Shown here piece after piece: positions 8,716 through 18,036 of a stretch of DNA of 64,000 nt; position 1 is the stretch's first letter; every line of letters starts with the position of its first letter. The notes under the pieces were generated by a model. That model worked only from the letters and a program-made list of their open reading frames with translations, did not search any database and had not been told where the DNA came from. The position numbers and the translations under genes were made by a program. Source of the DNA: Ruminococcaceae bacterium YRB3002 (GTDB lineage Bacteria > Bacillota > Clostridia > Saccharofermentanales > Saccharofermentanaceae); contig FMTG01000010.1 of NCBI GenBank assembly GCA_900099715.1, positions 1 to 64,000 of the forward strand, in the 5' to 3' direction.

Positions 8716-8988
8716 ATGGCAAAGGGCAGAGGTATTGATAAGGCTGAGATCATCAAGACTTATCAGCTCGCTGAAGGCGATACAGGATCACCTGAGGTTC
8801 AGATCGCACTTCTTACAGCAAGGATCAACCACCTTACCGAACACCTGAAGACACACAAGGGTGACCACCATTCCAGAAGAGGACTTCTGATGCTGGTTGG
8901 TAAGAGAAGAGGACTTCTTGACTATCTTGCACAGATCGATATCGAGAGATACAGAACGATCATTGCAAAGCTCGGAATCAGAAAGTAA
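8716..8988 (+). CDS. rpsO: 30S ribosomal protein S15
   Basis: This 90-aa protein has the complete S15 sequence, including [14 protein letters not shown], the [16 protein letters not shown] helix-turn and the C-terminal YLAQ...[14 protein letters not shown]15 binds the 16S rRNA central domain early in 30S assembly and contributes to bridge B4. An AGGAGGAAAGTACC ribosome site precedes the ATG. The gene is monocistronic here, closed by a strong terminator; polynucleotide phosphorylase (pnp), often next to it, is not adjacent. Confidence 0.98.
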   Translation: MAKGRGIDKAEIIKTYQLAEGDTGSPEVQIALLTARINHLTEHLKTHKGDHHSRRGLLMLVGKRRGLLDYLAQIDIERYRTIIAKLGIRK

Positions 8989-9016
8989 TACTAAGGTACA
9001 GGATAAGATTCTGACG

Positions 9017-9047
9017 GAGACCGCCTGCGAAGGCGGTCTCTTTATTT
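9017..9047 (+). terminator. Terminator of rpsO
   Basis: A perfect 10-bp stem GAGACCGCCT/AGGCGGTCTC with a 4-base loop is followed by TTTATTT. Confidence 0.9.
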
Positions 9048-9062
9048 ATACAAAAATTTTAC

Positions 9063-9091
9063 TTCACGGCAGGCAGTGAATGTTATAGAAT
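9063..9091 (+). promoter_or_regulatory. Candidate promoter of butyrate kinase
   Basis: TTCACG, 17 bases, TAGAAT; it lies 48 bases before the ATG, directly after the rpsO terminator. Confidence 0.4.
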
Positions 9092-9138
9092 ATCACACAG
9101 TGTTTATACACAGATATTGAGAAAGAGCGTGAACAGAT

Positions 9139-10254
9139 ATGTCAGATACAGTATATAAGATCCTCGTTATCAACCCGGGCTCCACATCTACCAAGATCAG
9201 CCTTTTCGCGAATGAAGAACTCGTTTTTGAGCACAGCCTTTTCCATGAGGCATCCGTGCTCCTTCAGTTTCCTCATGTAAATATGCAGATGCCGTTCAGG
9301 TACGATGTGATAATGAATATGCTTAAGGAAGAGGGAATAGATCCCGAGTCGATCGATGCTGTTGTAGGCCGCGGCGGAAGTGCATGCACACAGCCCGGCG
9401 GAATTACTGTTATCGATCAGAAACTTTACGATGATACCGAAGCGGCAGTTGGCGGAAGTGAGCATCCCGCAAAGCTGGGTGTAATGCTGGCGTGGAAGTT
9501 TGCCAATGAATACGGGAAGCCGGCATTTACGCTTAATCCCACGAACGTTGACGAATATTGCGACTATGCGAGGCTTACAGGTATCAAAGGGGTATACAGA
9601 GTATCGCATTCCCATGTTCTCAATCAGAAAGCTATCGCAGAGTATCATTCCGATCTCACAGGTAAGAAGTATGAAGAGAGCAATTACATCGTTGCTCATA
9701 TCGATGGCGGAATAACTGTAAGCGCACATGAGAACGGACGTATGATCGACGGTAATATGGGTGCTGACGGAGAGGGTGCTTTCTCGCCGACCAGGATCGG
9801 CACAGTTCCTGTTCCTGCGCTGCTGGAATATATGGATTCGCATACCGAGGAAGAGATAAAGCTTATGTGTTCCAGAGCAGGCGGATTTGTAAGTCTCTTC
9901 GGAACATCCAACGCGGATATCGTTCATGAAGAAGTAGATAAGGGTGATCCCAAAGCAGTGCTCGTATGGAATACGATGATATATCAGATCGCGAAGCTTA
10001 TCGGAGAGATGAGCACAGTTCTCTCAGGTAAAGTTGATGCGATCCTTCTTACCGGGGGACTCGTCAGATTTGACGATATCGTGGAAGGACTGAAGGCACG
10101 CTGCGAATGGATAGCTCCGATTTACACCTATCCTGGAGAGAAGGAACAGGAAGCTCTTGCTATGCCTGCTCTTAAGGTCCTCAGAGGACAGAAAGAAGCA
10201 AGAAAGTACTCCGGAGTTGATGTGTGGAGAGGCTTTGATGGAATGGATCTCTGA
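9139..10254 (+). CDS. buk: Butyrate kinase
   Basis: The 371-aa protein belongs to the acetate/butyrate kinase (ASKHA) family. The N-terminal phosphate-binding motif INPGSTSTKISLF is at ~9-21, followed by GRGG and the DGNMGADGEGAFSPTR region characteristic of Buk. It interconverts butyryl phosphate plus ADP with butyrate plus ATP in the cytoplasm, the last step of one butyrate route. Phosphotransbutyrylase (ptb), its usual partner, is not in the window, so the true substrate could also be a branched-chain acid. The ribosome site is modest (GAGAAAGAG). Confidence 0.93.
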   Translation: MSDTVYKILVINPGSTSTKISLFANEELVFEHSLFHEASVLLQFPHVNMQMPFRYDVIMNMLKEEGIDPESIDAVVGRGGSACTQPGGITVIDQKLYDDTEAAVGGSEHPAKLGVMLAWKFANEYGKPAFTLNPTNVDEYCDYARLTGIKGVYRVSHSHVLNQKAIAEYHSDLTGKKYEESNYIVAHIDGGITVSAHENGRMIDGNMGADGEGAFSPTRIGTVPVPALLEYMDSHTEEEIKLMCSRAGGFVSLFGTSNADIVHEEVDKGDPKAVLVWNTMIYQIAKLIGEMSTVLSGKVDAILLTGGLVRFDDIVEGLKARCEWIAPIYTYPGEKEQEALAMPALKVLRGQKEARKYSGVDVWRGFDGMDL

Positions 10255-10274
10255 TGTCTGATTCCTAATTGCGC

Positions 10275-10303
10275 TTGAAGGCGGCGCTAAAAGCCTTTAT
10301 AAT
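10275..10303 (+). promoter_or_regulatory. Sigma-A promoter of the AI-2E family permease gene
   Basis: TTGAAG (10275-10280) and TATAAT (10298-10303) are separated by exactly 17 bases, giving a start near 10310. This shows that the longer reading frame from TTG 10269 cannot be the translated form from this promoter. Confidence 0.75.
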
Positions 10304-10343
10304 ACACGTTATTATATTAAGTTTAAGAAAGAAGACCGGCCCT

Positions 10344-11507
10344 GTGACCAGATTCAAGGACATATTAAGTAAGAGATGGGGTGCATACTCGATAGCTGCC
10401 GTTATCGGTGTTGTCACTTATCTGCTTCTGGCAAATATATCCGGTGTTCTGTCCTGGCTGTCCAGTGTTCTTAATCTCATGGCTCCGATCATCATCGGAC
10501 TTATCATCGCATATATTGTCAATCTCATTGTTGTCTTTTTTGAACGCAAGGTTTTTAGAAAAATCAAGAACAACAAATTCAGGTCTGTTCTGTCTGTTGT
10601 TATATCCATCATAATCGTTCTTGTTATCATTGGATTAGTTATGTGGCTTGTGCTTCCGGAAGTATTCACAAGTGCATCCGACTTTATAACCAACGCACGT
10701 AATTATTCTTCTTATCTTGAGCAGACTCTTGCAAAACTTGATGAGTTTGCTGCGCGTTACGGTATCGAACTTCAGGCAACTACATGGACAATGAGTATGT
10801 ATTCAACTGTTGATGAATTCATTACCGGAGCCACTCACGATCTTGCAAATGCCATGAGTACTCTGATGAGTGTTACTGCAGTCGCGATCAACATATTTAT
10901 CGGTGCGATCCTTGCAGTTTATTTCCTTGCAGGTAAGAGGAAACTCTTTGAAGGTCTTACAAGATTCAGGAAAGCGCTTCTTACTGAAGAACAGTATAAA
11001 AAGCATACTGATTTTCTCAGAAGAAGTTCTAACATTTTTTCCAAGTATATCAGCTACACAATATTGGAAGCTGTCGGTGTAGGTATAACGAATGCGATCT
11101 TTATGCTGATAGCAGGACTGCCTAATGTTGTGCTTGTTTCTGTCGTTGTAGGTATCACAAATATACTGCCTACATTCGGTCCCATTGTGGGCTGTGTTAT
11201 CGGTGCACTTGTGCTGCTGGTGGAGGATCCTTTCCATGCAGTTATCTTTGTTATTTTCACATTGATATTGCAGACGATCGACGGTTATATAATCAAGCCA
11301 AAACTCTTCGGAAATACACTCGGTATTCCATCATTCTTATCGCTTATCGCGATCATTCTCGGAGGCAAGCTTTTCGGCCCTGTTGGAATACTTATATCTA
11401 TACCGTTTGCAGCTGTTCTGAGTATCATTTATCACGAGAGTTTTCTGCCCTGGCTTGAGAAGAAAAAACAGGACTATAATTCCAGTATACCGAAGCAAAA
11501 AAAATAG
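10344..11507 (+). CDS. AI-2E family transporter (PerM/YdbI-like membrane protein)
   Basis: About 387 aa with seven to eight hydrophobic helices and the conserved C-terminal segments of PF01594 (NILPTFGPIVG ~270-280, then GPVGILISIPFAAVLSIIYHE). Members are inner-membrane permeases; some are linked to autoinducer-2 export, others to Na+/H+ antiport, so substrate is open. Start GTG 10344 is chosen because the promoter start (~10310) lies downstream of the in-frame TTG at 10269; a weak site (GAAAGAAG) precedes it. Transcribed alone, after buk. Confidence 0.75.
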   Translation: MTRFKDILSKRWGAYSIAAVIGVVTYLLLANISGVLSWLSSVLNLMAPIIIGLIIAYIVNLIVVFFERKVFRKIKNNKFRSVLSVVISIIIVLVIIGLVMWLVLPEVFTSASDFITNARNYSSYLEQTLAKLDEFAARYGIELQATTWTMSMYSTVDEFITGATHDLANAMSTLMSVTAVAINIFIGAILAVYFLAGKRKLFEGLTRFRKALLTEEQYKKHTDFLRRSSNIFSKYISYTILEAVGVGITNAIFMLIAGLPNVVLVSVVVGITNILPTFGPIVGCVIGALVLLVEDPFHAVIFVIFTLILQTIDGYIIKPKLFGNTLGIPSFLSLIAIILGGKLFGPVGILISIPFAAVLSIIYHESFLPWLEKKKQDYNSSIPKQKK

Positions 11508-11592
11508 CATAACTTATGCACAAATACGATTATATTTTTTATTGCAATAGATGTTATTTGCACAAAACATTTTTTGTTTTCTTTACATAAAC

Positions 11593-11621
11593 TTGACATA
11601 AAAGTGATTTAAGTATATTTT
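11593..11621 (+). promoter_or_regulatory. Promoter of the Lys/Ala-rich protein gene
   Basis: Consensus TTGACA (11593-11598), 17 bases, TATTTT (an overlapping TATATT gives 15). The surrounding 150 bases are very AT-rich, a likely UP-type stimulatory context. Confidence 0.6.
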
Positions 11622-11667
11622 TCAAATTGTGTTTAAGATTTTTTAGGGCGAATAGGAGGATTTTATT

Positions 11668-12054
11668 ATGCCTAGCACAACAAAGAAGACAGCAGATGTT
11701 AAGGCTGCTGATAAGACAGTTAAGACAGACGCTCCTGCAGTAGCAGCACCCGCAGCTAAGGCTGAGGTTAAGGCAGCTCCTAAGGCAGCAGCTAAGAAGC
11801 CCGCAGCTAAGAAGGCTCCCGCTAAGAAGCCTGCTGCAAAGAAGCCCGCAGCTAAGAAGGCTCCTGCTAAGAAGGCAGCAGCTAAGAAGCCTGCAGCTAA
11901 GAAGCTCGGCAAGATCATCTTCGAGATCGATGGTCAGCAGATCGACATCAAGGCTATCGAGAAGAAGGCAGCTAAGCTCGGCGGTGACGTTTATGTAGTT
12001 GCTGGCGAGAAGAAGATCTTTGATGCAGAGGGTAACTCAGTAGAGCTCTTCTAA
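11668..12054 (+). CDS. Lys/Ala/Pro-rich histone-H1-like protein with DUF6465-type C-terminus
   Basis: The 128-aa protein has residues ~1-80 made of A/K/P low complexity with repeated PAAKKAPAKK units, resembling histone-H1 tails. These are expected to be disordered and to bind DNA or another polyanion. Residues ~80-128 form a compact acidic-basic domain (KIIFEIDGQQIDIKAIEKKA...DVYVV...EGNSVELF) like the DUF6465 family of Clostridia. The ribosome site is AGGAGG. The strong AT-flanked promoter and uniform codons suggest high expression. Nucleoid or cell-surface polyanion binding are both possible; function is not established. Confidence 0.65.
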   Translation: MPSTTKKTADVKAADKTVKTDAPAVAAPAAKAEVKAAPKAAAKKPAAKKAPAKKPAAKKPAAKKAPAKKAAAKKPAAKKLGKIIFEIDGQQIDIKAIEKKAAKLGGDVYVVAGEKKIFDAEGNSVELF

Positions 12055-12081
12055 TCAGATATCATTTGATTGAGAACAATG

Positions 12082-12112
12082 AAGACTGTCGAGTATCGGC
12101 AGTCTTTATTTT
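12082..12112 (+). terminator. Terminator of the Lys/Ala-rich gene
   Basis: AAGACTG/CAGTCTT stem followed by TTATTTT, 28 bases after the stop codon. Confidence 0.75.
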
Positions 12113-12116
12113 GTGT

Positions 12117-12146
12117 TTGAATTAAAGTATACTCAAAGAATAGAAT
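12117..12146 (+). promoter_or_regulatory. Candidate promoter of the cysE-mcrBC-uvrB run
   Basis: TTGAAT (12117-12122), 18 bases, TAGAAT (12141-12146), ending 25 bases before the cysE start and directly after the preceding terminator. Confidence 0.5.
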
Positions 12147-12171
12147 AATTCGAACGATGAGGTGAATAGCA

Positions 12172-13038
12172 TTGGGAGATAATGATCTTAACAGTTCAGT
12201 AAAGCAGGTCGTAAATGATATCCTTGATGACTACAGGAAGGGACGTACCATTGACGACTCCAGGAATTATGTTCATCCTGATAAAGAGGCAGTTACCGAT
12301 ATTCTCGATAAGCTTAAGAACATTGTTTTCGCGGGGTATTTTAACAGCAGTTATTACCGTTCATACACACTTGAGAATAAGATCTCAATGCTTGTGGAGG
12401 ACGTTACTTATAATCTCAGCAAGGAGATTGCCAAGGTGCTCCTCTATGAAGAGAATAACAGGGATAAGAGAATGCATGAAGTCAGGACGCGCGCTGATGA
12501 GATGGCTCTTGAATTCATGAGGAAGATCCCCACGATAAGAGAGTATATCAATACGGATGTCGAAGCTACGTATGAAGGTGACCCGGCATCTGCAAGCACA
12601 GATGAGATCATATTCTCATACCCGGGATTGTATGCTATATTCGTTTACAGAGTTGCACATGAACTGTTCCTTATGAATGTTCCTCTTATTCCCAGGATGA
12701 TGACCGAGCATGCACACAGTCTAACGGGCATCGATATACATCCCGGAGCTACTATCGGAAAGTATTTCTTTATCGATCACGGTACAGGTATTGTTGTAGG
12801 TGAGACTACTGTTATCGGTGAACATGTCAAACTCTATCAGGGTGTTACACTGGGAGCACTCTCCACGCGCGGCGGCCAGAGTCTCAGAGGAACAAGAAGA
12901 CATCCTACTATCGAAGATAATGTCACGATTTATTCCAATGCATCTATACTTGGCGGAGATACAGTCATCGGCAAGGGAGTTACGATCGGTGGTAACGCAT
13001 TTATTACCAAGTCTGTCCTGTCGAATAAGAAAGATTGA
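12172..13038 (+). CDS. cysE: Serine O-acetyltransferase (EpsC/CysE type)
   Basis: The 288-aa protein has an N-terminal all-helical SATase domain and a C-terminal left-handed beta-helix of hexapeptide repeats, starting IDIHPGATIGKYFFIDHGTGIVVGET. The catalytic His of DHGTG and the LYQGVTLGA loop are present. It makes O-acetylserine from serine and acetyl-CoA, the first step of cysteine synthesis. The start is TTG, justified by GAGGTG seven bases upstream. The ~280-residue length fits the EpsC form with the longer N-terminal domain. It is 15 bases upstream of mcrB and probably co-transcribed. Confidence 0.9.
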   Translation: MGDNDLNSSVKQVVNDILDDYRKGRTIDDSRNYVHPDKEAVTDILDKLKNIVFAGYFNSSYYRSYTLENKISMLVEDVTYNLSKEIAKVLLYEENNRDKRMHEVRTRADEMALEFMRKIPTIREYINTDVEATYEGDPASASTDEIIFSYPGLYAIFVYRVAHELFLMNVPLIPRMMTEHAHSLTGIDIHPGATIGKYFFIDHGTGIVVGETTVIGEHVKLYQGVTLGALSTRGGQSLRGTRRHPTIEDNVTIYSNASILGGDTVIGKGVTIGGNAFITKSVLSNKKD

Positions 13039-13053
13039 TGGAGGTTGGATGTG

Positions 13054-14400
13054 ATGAAGCTTAAGGATCTTGACTGTCAGGGAGTTTATGATCATCTGAG
13101 TGAATGTATCAGAAGTGATTCATTCCCTCAATGTATCGACGATATACGTGGATATACAGAGAATACTGATATCATGCGCAAGCAGGGGACGCTCTGTATC
13201 ATTTATATCTTCTGCGGCCTTAAGTGTGATGCTGATTTCAATAACCAGCGATTCGATGATCTTAATGCTCTTGTAGGCTGTGATAGTGACAGTGACACTC
13301 CTGCTGAACGCTATGGAGCATTCAACGATATCAAGCTCGTCTGCGATCAGCCGTATCTCAACCAGGCTGATCTTATCGAGTGCGTAAGAGGGATCAGTTA
13401 CGATGGTCCCGTTATGACTGATTTTGTTGAGGAACATACTAGACCTGATAGTATGTTACTTGATATCGATTACCTTAATGAAGTGCTCAGCATAGAGATC
13501 GAGGGAGGATCATCTGACGATATTCACATCAGTAAGATCAGAGAGATGATCGATCTTGGTATAAGGCAGTTTGTTCTTACCGGTGCGCCTGGAACTGGTA
13601 AGACATTTACTATAGAGAAGTTCTCTGAGGAATATAATACCGGTCTCAACAGAGCTGATTACTTTGTTCAGTTCCATCCTTCATACGACTACACCGATTT
13701 TGTTGAAGGCATACGTCCGATCCAGGTTGGCGATGATATGAAATTCGTCAGGATGGATGGAATATTCAAGAGCTTCTGCAGGAAAGTCGCTGAGATGACA
13801 GGAGATGATCTCAAGGTCTTCGTTATCGACGAGATCAACCGTGCTGACCTGTCCAAGGTCTTTGGTGAGATGATGTACTGTCTTGAGGAATCGAAGCGCG
13901 GTGAGGAACACAGGATCGCTACGCAGTACCAGAACCTTAAGTGCTATGACCGTGATGGTAATCCTATCGAGGATGATGTTTTCTCTGACGGATTCTATAT
14001 ACCGGAGAATGTTATCGTTATCGGTTCCATGAACGATATTGACAGGAGCGTTGAGTCCTTCGACTTCGCGTTGAGAAGAAGGTTCCGCTGGATAGAGGTG
14101 GGTTCCATGGATGATATGGAAGAGTATAAGGCGTTCCTCTTAGGATTCCTGAAGGATGAAGATCTTACGGACCGTCTTATCAGTCTCAATGAGGTCATCA
14201 CCGGCGAGACAGGTGAGAAGTGCGGACTTGATAAGAACTACATCATAGGTCCTGCGTATATCGATAAGGATACCGATCTTGAAGTTACATGGAAGAACCG
14301 TATCGAACCTCTCCTCAAGGAATACTGCAGAGGCCAGAGGAAGGATGAAGTGGATGCGCTCCTTAGCGCGTGCAGGGCTGAACTGCTCGGTGACGAATGA
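13054..14400 (+). CDS. mcrB: McrB-like AAA+ GTPase of a modification-dependent restriction system
   Basis: About 448 aa. Walker A GAPGTGKT is at ~177-184, then the McrB-specific FVQFHPSYDYTDFVEG, Walker B VIDEINRADLSK (~257-268) and the GTPase-defining MNDIDRS (~326-332) followed by FDFALRRRFRW. McrB binds methylated DNA through its N-terminus and loads the McrC nuclease. Here the first ~170 residues do not resemble the classical EVE/DUF3578 specificity domains I know, so the recognised modification is unknown. The start ATG 13054 follows GGAGG (13040-13044) by 9 bases. It lies six bases upstream of mcrC. Confidence 0.85.
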   Translation: MKLKDLDCQGVYDHLSECIRSDSFPQCIDDIRGYTENTDIMRKQGTLCIIYIFCGLKCDADFNNQRFDDLNALVGCDSDSDTPAERYGAFNDIKLVCDQPYLNQADLIECVRGISYDGPVMTDFVEEHTRPDSMLLDIDYLNEVLSIEIEGGSSDDIHISKIREMIDLGIRQFVLTGAPGTGKTFTIEKFSEEYNTGLNRADYFVQFHPSYDYTDFVEGIRPIQVGDDMKFVRMDGIFKSFCRKVAEMTGDDLKVFVIDEINRADLSKVFGEMMYCLEESKRGEEHRIATQYQNLKCYDRDGNPIEDDVFSDGFYIPENVIVIGSMNDIDRSVESFDFALRRRFRWIEVGSMDDMEEYKAFLLGFLKDEDLTDRLISLNEVITGETGEKCGLDKNYIIGPAYIDKDTDLEVTWKNRIEPLLKEYCRGQRKDEVDALLSACRAELLGDE

Positions 14401-14406
14401 TCTGAT

Positions 14407-15972
14407 ATGAAGATCGATATCTCAGGGGCTGACAATACTCCCTATAGTGAGTTCAGACTGAAGATAGACGGTAACGAATACACCGGTGAAGATAAGGGTG
14501 ATATCGTTAAGCGTCATCTTACGTATGCTGTCGATGATTCAGGGATACTGACAAAGACTGGAGATGGATTTATCTTTCCTGAGATAATAACATCGCTTGC
14601 AAAAGTTCATCAGAGATCAGATATACTTCAGGAGAATAGTGTCGGTAATATCGTCGGATGCTTTAGCTGGCGTGAGGATAAGGATGACGTCACTGCCAGG
14701 ATAAGGAGCAGGTTCGATGATGAGGATAAGCCGTACTTCCTGCTTCATATGCTGGAGTCCTGTGGTGCGGATCTTCACTTCGATACGAGAGTGAGCGAAG
14801 TGGATGCAACCCTCGATGAACTGTGGGTGATACTTCTTATTCAGCTGTTCCGTAATAAACTGATAGAGCTGTCGCGACTGGGATTCTACAGGAAGTATGT
14901 TGTGCTATATGAGAACGACTCAAGGTTGCGCGGAACGATCGATATAGCAAGGCAAATCAAGCTCAATTCCGGCAAGAAGAATGGATGCATCGCATATCAC
15001 CACCGTGAGATGACATACGATAATGAACTTAATCATCTCATAATGCGTGCGTCGGAACTCCTGGTCAGGATAGGCAGAGACCATGTGAACAGTCTCCTTG
15101 ATAAGTATCCTGATTACAGGAGGCTCATAAGCGAACTTGGTGCACTGACACCGTCGAGGATAGGGGTGTCTGATAAGAAGCTCCTTACAGATAACATGAA
15201 GCCTATATCATCGCCTTACTATCATCCGTATGAAGACATGCGCAAGATCTGCATCAGGATATTCAACAAAGCGGGAATATCGCTGATGGAGAGGGATGAT
15301 GTTACTTCCGTTGACGGATTTGTTATATACGTACCTGACCTGTTTGAGGTGTATGCGAGAAGGATGTATCTGGACAGGATATTCAGAGAAGGTACCTTGA
15401 AGGATCAGTTTGTCATCGATAAGCCTCTGAAGAAGGGGACAGGATCTAAGGATTCTGTAAGGCCTGACCATGTGCTGTTCGGCAGGGACAGAAGGGTAGC
15501 GATCGTGATGGATTCGAAGTTCAAGTTCGAGCCTGACAAAGACGATAAGGTGAAGCTCATCCGCGACGTCTGCTTTGCCGGCGCAACTGAGCTGGAGAGC
15601 TTTATCGAGTATAGGGATCCTTCTTCTCTTGGCTGCTTTGTATATCCTTCGCGTGACGGATCAGATTCTATCGAATGGGACGATATATGTGAGAAAGACA
15701 TATACTATAAAGATGAGTGGCTGTCTTCTGATGAAGATGATCCTCTGGCAAGGAGCGCGTATCTCTCTGCTTTCAAGGGAGAGAGACTTAAGAAGCTCAA
15801 CATGATACTTAACGCACGCGGGAAGAGGATCGGATATATCAGGATACCTGTTGCTGCAATCGGTGAAGGTTCGTGCTATAGTGATTGGAAGGCTGCACAG
15901 GAAGAAGTATTAAGAACAGGAATAGAACAGGTTAGGGAAGACAGTACTGTAAAGGGAATAGTGAGTAAGTAA
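14407..15972 (+). CDS. mcrC: McrC-like restriction endonuclease subunit
   Basis: The 521-aa protein has the McrC layout: an N-terminal beta-rich region, the family motif RLRGTIDIARQIKLN (~178-192), and a C-terminal PD-(D/E)xK nuclease with RPDHV (Asp354) and DSKFK (D369, K371). McrC cleaves DNA when activated by the McrB ring. Its stop codon TAA shares its last A with the uvrB ATG, so it is translationally coupled to a DNA-repair gene. All nuclease residues are in place, so the system looks active. Confidence 0.85.
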   Translation: MKIDISGADNTPYSEFRLKIDGNEYTGEDKGDIVKRHLTYAVDDSGILTKTGDGFIFPEIITSLAKVHQRSDILQENSVGNIVGCFSWREDKDDVTARIRSRFDDEDKPYFLLHMLESCGADLHFDTRVSEVDATLDELWVILLIQLFRNKLIELSRLGFYRKYVVLYENDSRLRGTIDIARQIKLNSGKKNGCIAYHHREMTYDNELNHLIMRASELLVRIGRDHVNSLLDKYPDYRRLISELGALTPSRIGVSDKKLLTDNMKPISSPYYHPYEDMRKICIRIFNKAGISLMERDDVTSVDGFVIYVPDLFEVYARRMYLDRIFREGTLKDQFVIDKPLKKGTGSKDSVRPDHVLFGRDRRVAIVMDSKFKFEPDKDDKVKLIRDVCFAGATELESFIEYRDPSSLGCFVYPSRDGSDSIEWDDICEKDIYYKDEWLSSDEDDPLARSAYLSAFKGERLKKLNMILNARGKRIGYIRIPVAAIGEGSCYSDWKAAQEEVLRTGIEQVREDSTVKGIVSK

Positions 15973-17975
15973 TGGGATTTGAACTGGTAAGTGAATATAA
16001 GCCGTCAGGCGACCAGCCGAAGGCGATCGAAGAACTTGTAAAGGGTATCCGCGATGGAAGCCGCGGTCAGGTGTTGCTCGGTGTTACGGGATCAGGCAAG
16101 ACATTTACTATGGCTAATGTCATACAGCAGATCGGACGTCCCACTCTTGTCCTGGCACACAACAAAACTCTGGCGGGACAGCTCTATGCCGAATTGAAGG
16201 AACTGTTCCCGAATAATGCGGTGGAGTACTTCGTGTCATACTACGATTACTACCAGCCAGAGGCCTACATCGCCGCTACTGATACATATATCGAGAAAGA
16301 CAGTGACATCAATGACGATATCGACAGGATGCGCCATGAGGCCACAAAATCACTCCTGACGCGTGATGACGTGATCGTTGTGGCTTCCGTATCATGTATC
16401 TACGGAATCGGCGATAAGGAGGATTATGAAGCCCTTGCCGTGACGCTGTCTGTAGGGCAGGTTATATCGCCTGAGGCGGTGATGGCACATCTTGTCAACG
16501 TTCAGTATGACAGGAATGATTTTGAACCTGTCAGAGGCTCTTTCAGGGTGAGGGGGGATGTAATCGATATATTCACCCCTGATTCGGAAAATACGCTGAC
16601 AAGGATCAGCTTCTTTGATGATGAGATAGATAAGATAAGCTTTGTTGATAAGATAACAGGACGTGTGGAGTATTCCAGGAACTATGTCGAGATATTTCCT
16701 GCATCACACTACGCCACCGGACGCCAGAAACTCCTCAATGCTCTTGACAGCATTGAAGAGGAGCTTGAAGAACGGCTTAAATTCCTCAGGGAGGAGGGCA
16801 AGCTGATCGAGGCCTACAGACTGGAGCAGAAGACAAGATATGATATCGATCTGATGCGTGAGACGGGATTCTGTAAGGGCATAGAGAATTATTCCCGTCA
16901 TATATCCGGGCGTAAGGAGGGTGAGCCGCCCTGCACTCTGATGGACTTTTTCCCTGAGGATTATCTGCTCCTGATCGATGAGTCGCATCAGACTATTCCA
17001 CAGGTGGGTGCCATGTACAGGGGAGACCACGCGCGTAAGGAGATGCTGGTTCAGTACGGATTCAGGCTTCCGTCCGCGTTTGACAACAGGCCGCTCCATT
17101 TCGAGGAGTTCGAAGAGAGAATGGGGCAGACCATATACGTCTCTGCTACGCCTGCGGATTACGAGAAGAACCATTCAGACAGGGTTGTAGAACAGGTCAT
17201 CAGGCCTACCGGGCTTCTGGAGCCTGAGATATTTATACGTCCTGTTGACGGCCAGATAGAGGATATCCTCCAGGAACTTGCCGCGAATAAGAAGCGGGGC
17301 GAGAAGTCACTGATCATGACTCTTACCAAGAAGATGGCCGAGGACCTCACTGAATTCCTCTCGAAAGAGAATATCAGGGTTGAATATCTGCACTCGGACA
17401 TAAAGACCGTAGACCGTATGCGTATCCTTAATAAGCTCAGGAGCGATGAGATCGATGTTATCGTAGGCATAAACCTGCTGAGGGAAGGTATAGACCTGCC
17501 TGAGGTGTCACTGCTCATGATCCTTGATGCTGACAAGGAAGGCTTCCTGAGATCCGCCAGATCGCTGATACAGATCATAGGAAGATGTGCCAGAAATGCC
17601 AATGGCCGGGTTATACTGTATTGCGACGAGATTACTGACTCGATAATGGAGGCTGTCGGGGAGACTAACAGACGCCGGGATATACAGAAATCATATAATG
17701 AGGAACACGGGATCGTACCGAAGACGGTCATCAAACCGGTCAAGGATATCTTTGAAGCCCTCTCAGGCGCCGCCAGAGACGCCCGCGTCAGGAAGCTTGA
17801 TGTGGACTCGCTTATCAACGACGGCGTCGTACAGGGCGAGATAGACGCCTCTGAGCGCGAGAAGATGATAGAGAAGCTCACGAAAGAGATGAAGAAAGCT
17901 GCCAAAGACCTTGATTTCGAGCAGGCTGCGGCGATCAGAGATGTCATAATTGCACTAAAAGAATCGGCAAAGTAA
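15972..17975 (+). CDS. uvrB: Excinuclease ABC subunit B
   Basis: At 667 aa this is full length for UvrB. Walker A GVTGSGKT (~38-45), the beta-hairpin YYDYYQPEAYIAATDTYIEKD region, the DESH box, helicase motif VI (IIGRCARN) and a C-terminal UVR coiled-coil (~625-665) for UvrC/UvrA contact are all seen. It verifies lesions handed over by UvrA and positions UvrC for incision. Start ATG overlaps the mcrC stop by one base with no close ribosome site, so translation probably depends on re-initiation. uvrA and uvrC are not in the window. Confidence 0.97.
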   Translation: MGFELVSEYKPSGDQPKAIEELVKGIRDGSRGQVLLGVTGSGKTFTMANVIQQIGRPTLVLAHNKTLAGQLYAELKELFPNNAVEYFVSYYDYYQPEAYIAATDTYIEKDSDINDDIDRMRHEATKSLLTRDDVIVVASVSCIYGIGDKEDYEALAVTLSVGQVISPEAVMAHLVNVQYDRNDFEPVRGSFRVRGDVIDIFTPDSENTLTRISFFDDEIDKISFVDKITGRVEYSRNYVEIFPASHYATGRQKLLNALDSIEEELEERLKFLREEGKLIEAYRLEQKTRYDIDLMRETGFCKGIENYSRHISGRKEGEPPCTLMDFFPEDYLLLIDESHQTIPQVGAMYRGDHARKEMLVQYGFRLPSAFDNRPLHFEEFEERMGQTIYVSATPADYEKNHSDRVVEQVIRPTGLLEPEIFIRPVDGQIEDILQELAANKKRGEKSLIMTLTKKMAEDLTEFLSKENIRVEYLHSDIKTVDRMRILNKLRSDEIDVIVGINLLREGIDLPEVSLLMILDADKEGFLRSARSLIQIIGRCARNANGRVILYCDEITDSIMEAVGETNRRRDIQKSYNEEHGIVPKTVIKPVKDIFEALSGAARDARVRKLDVDSLINDGVVQGEIDASEREKMIEKLTKEMKKAAKDLDFEQAAAIRDVIIALKESAK

Positions 17976-18036
17976 TGTTGTTTTTGTGAAAATGGTGTAT
18001 AATTGTATTTGTTAATAATTCTACGGAGGTGAACAC

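Noticed and set aside
9142-9927. Minus-strand frame of 261 codons over butyrate kinase
   Set aside because: Antisense shadow; no promoter or ribosome site and no recognisable motif.
10269-10343. Upstream extension of the AI-2E permease from TTG 10269
   Set aside because: It contains the -35 and -10 boxes of the gene's own promoter, so it cannot be on the transcript.
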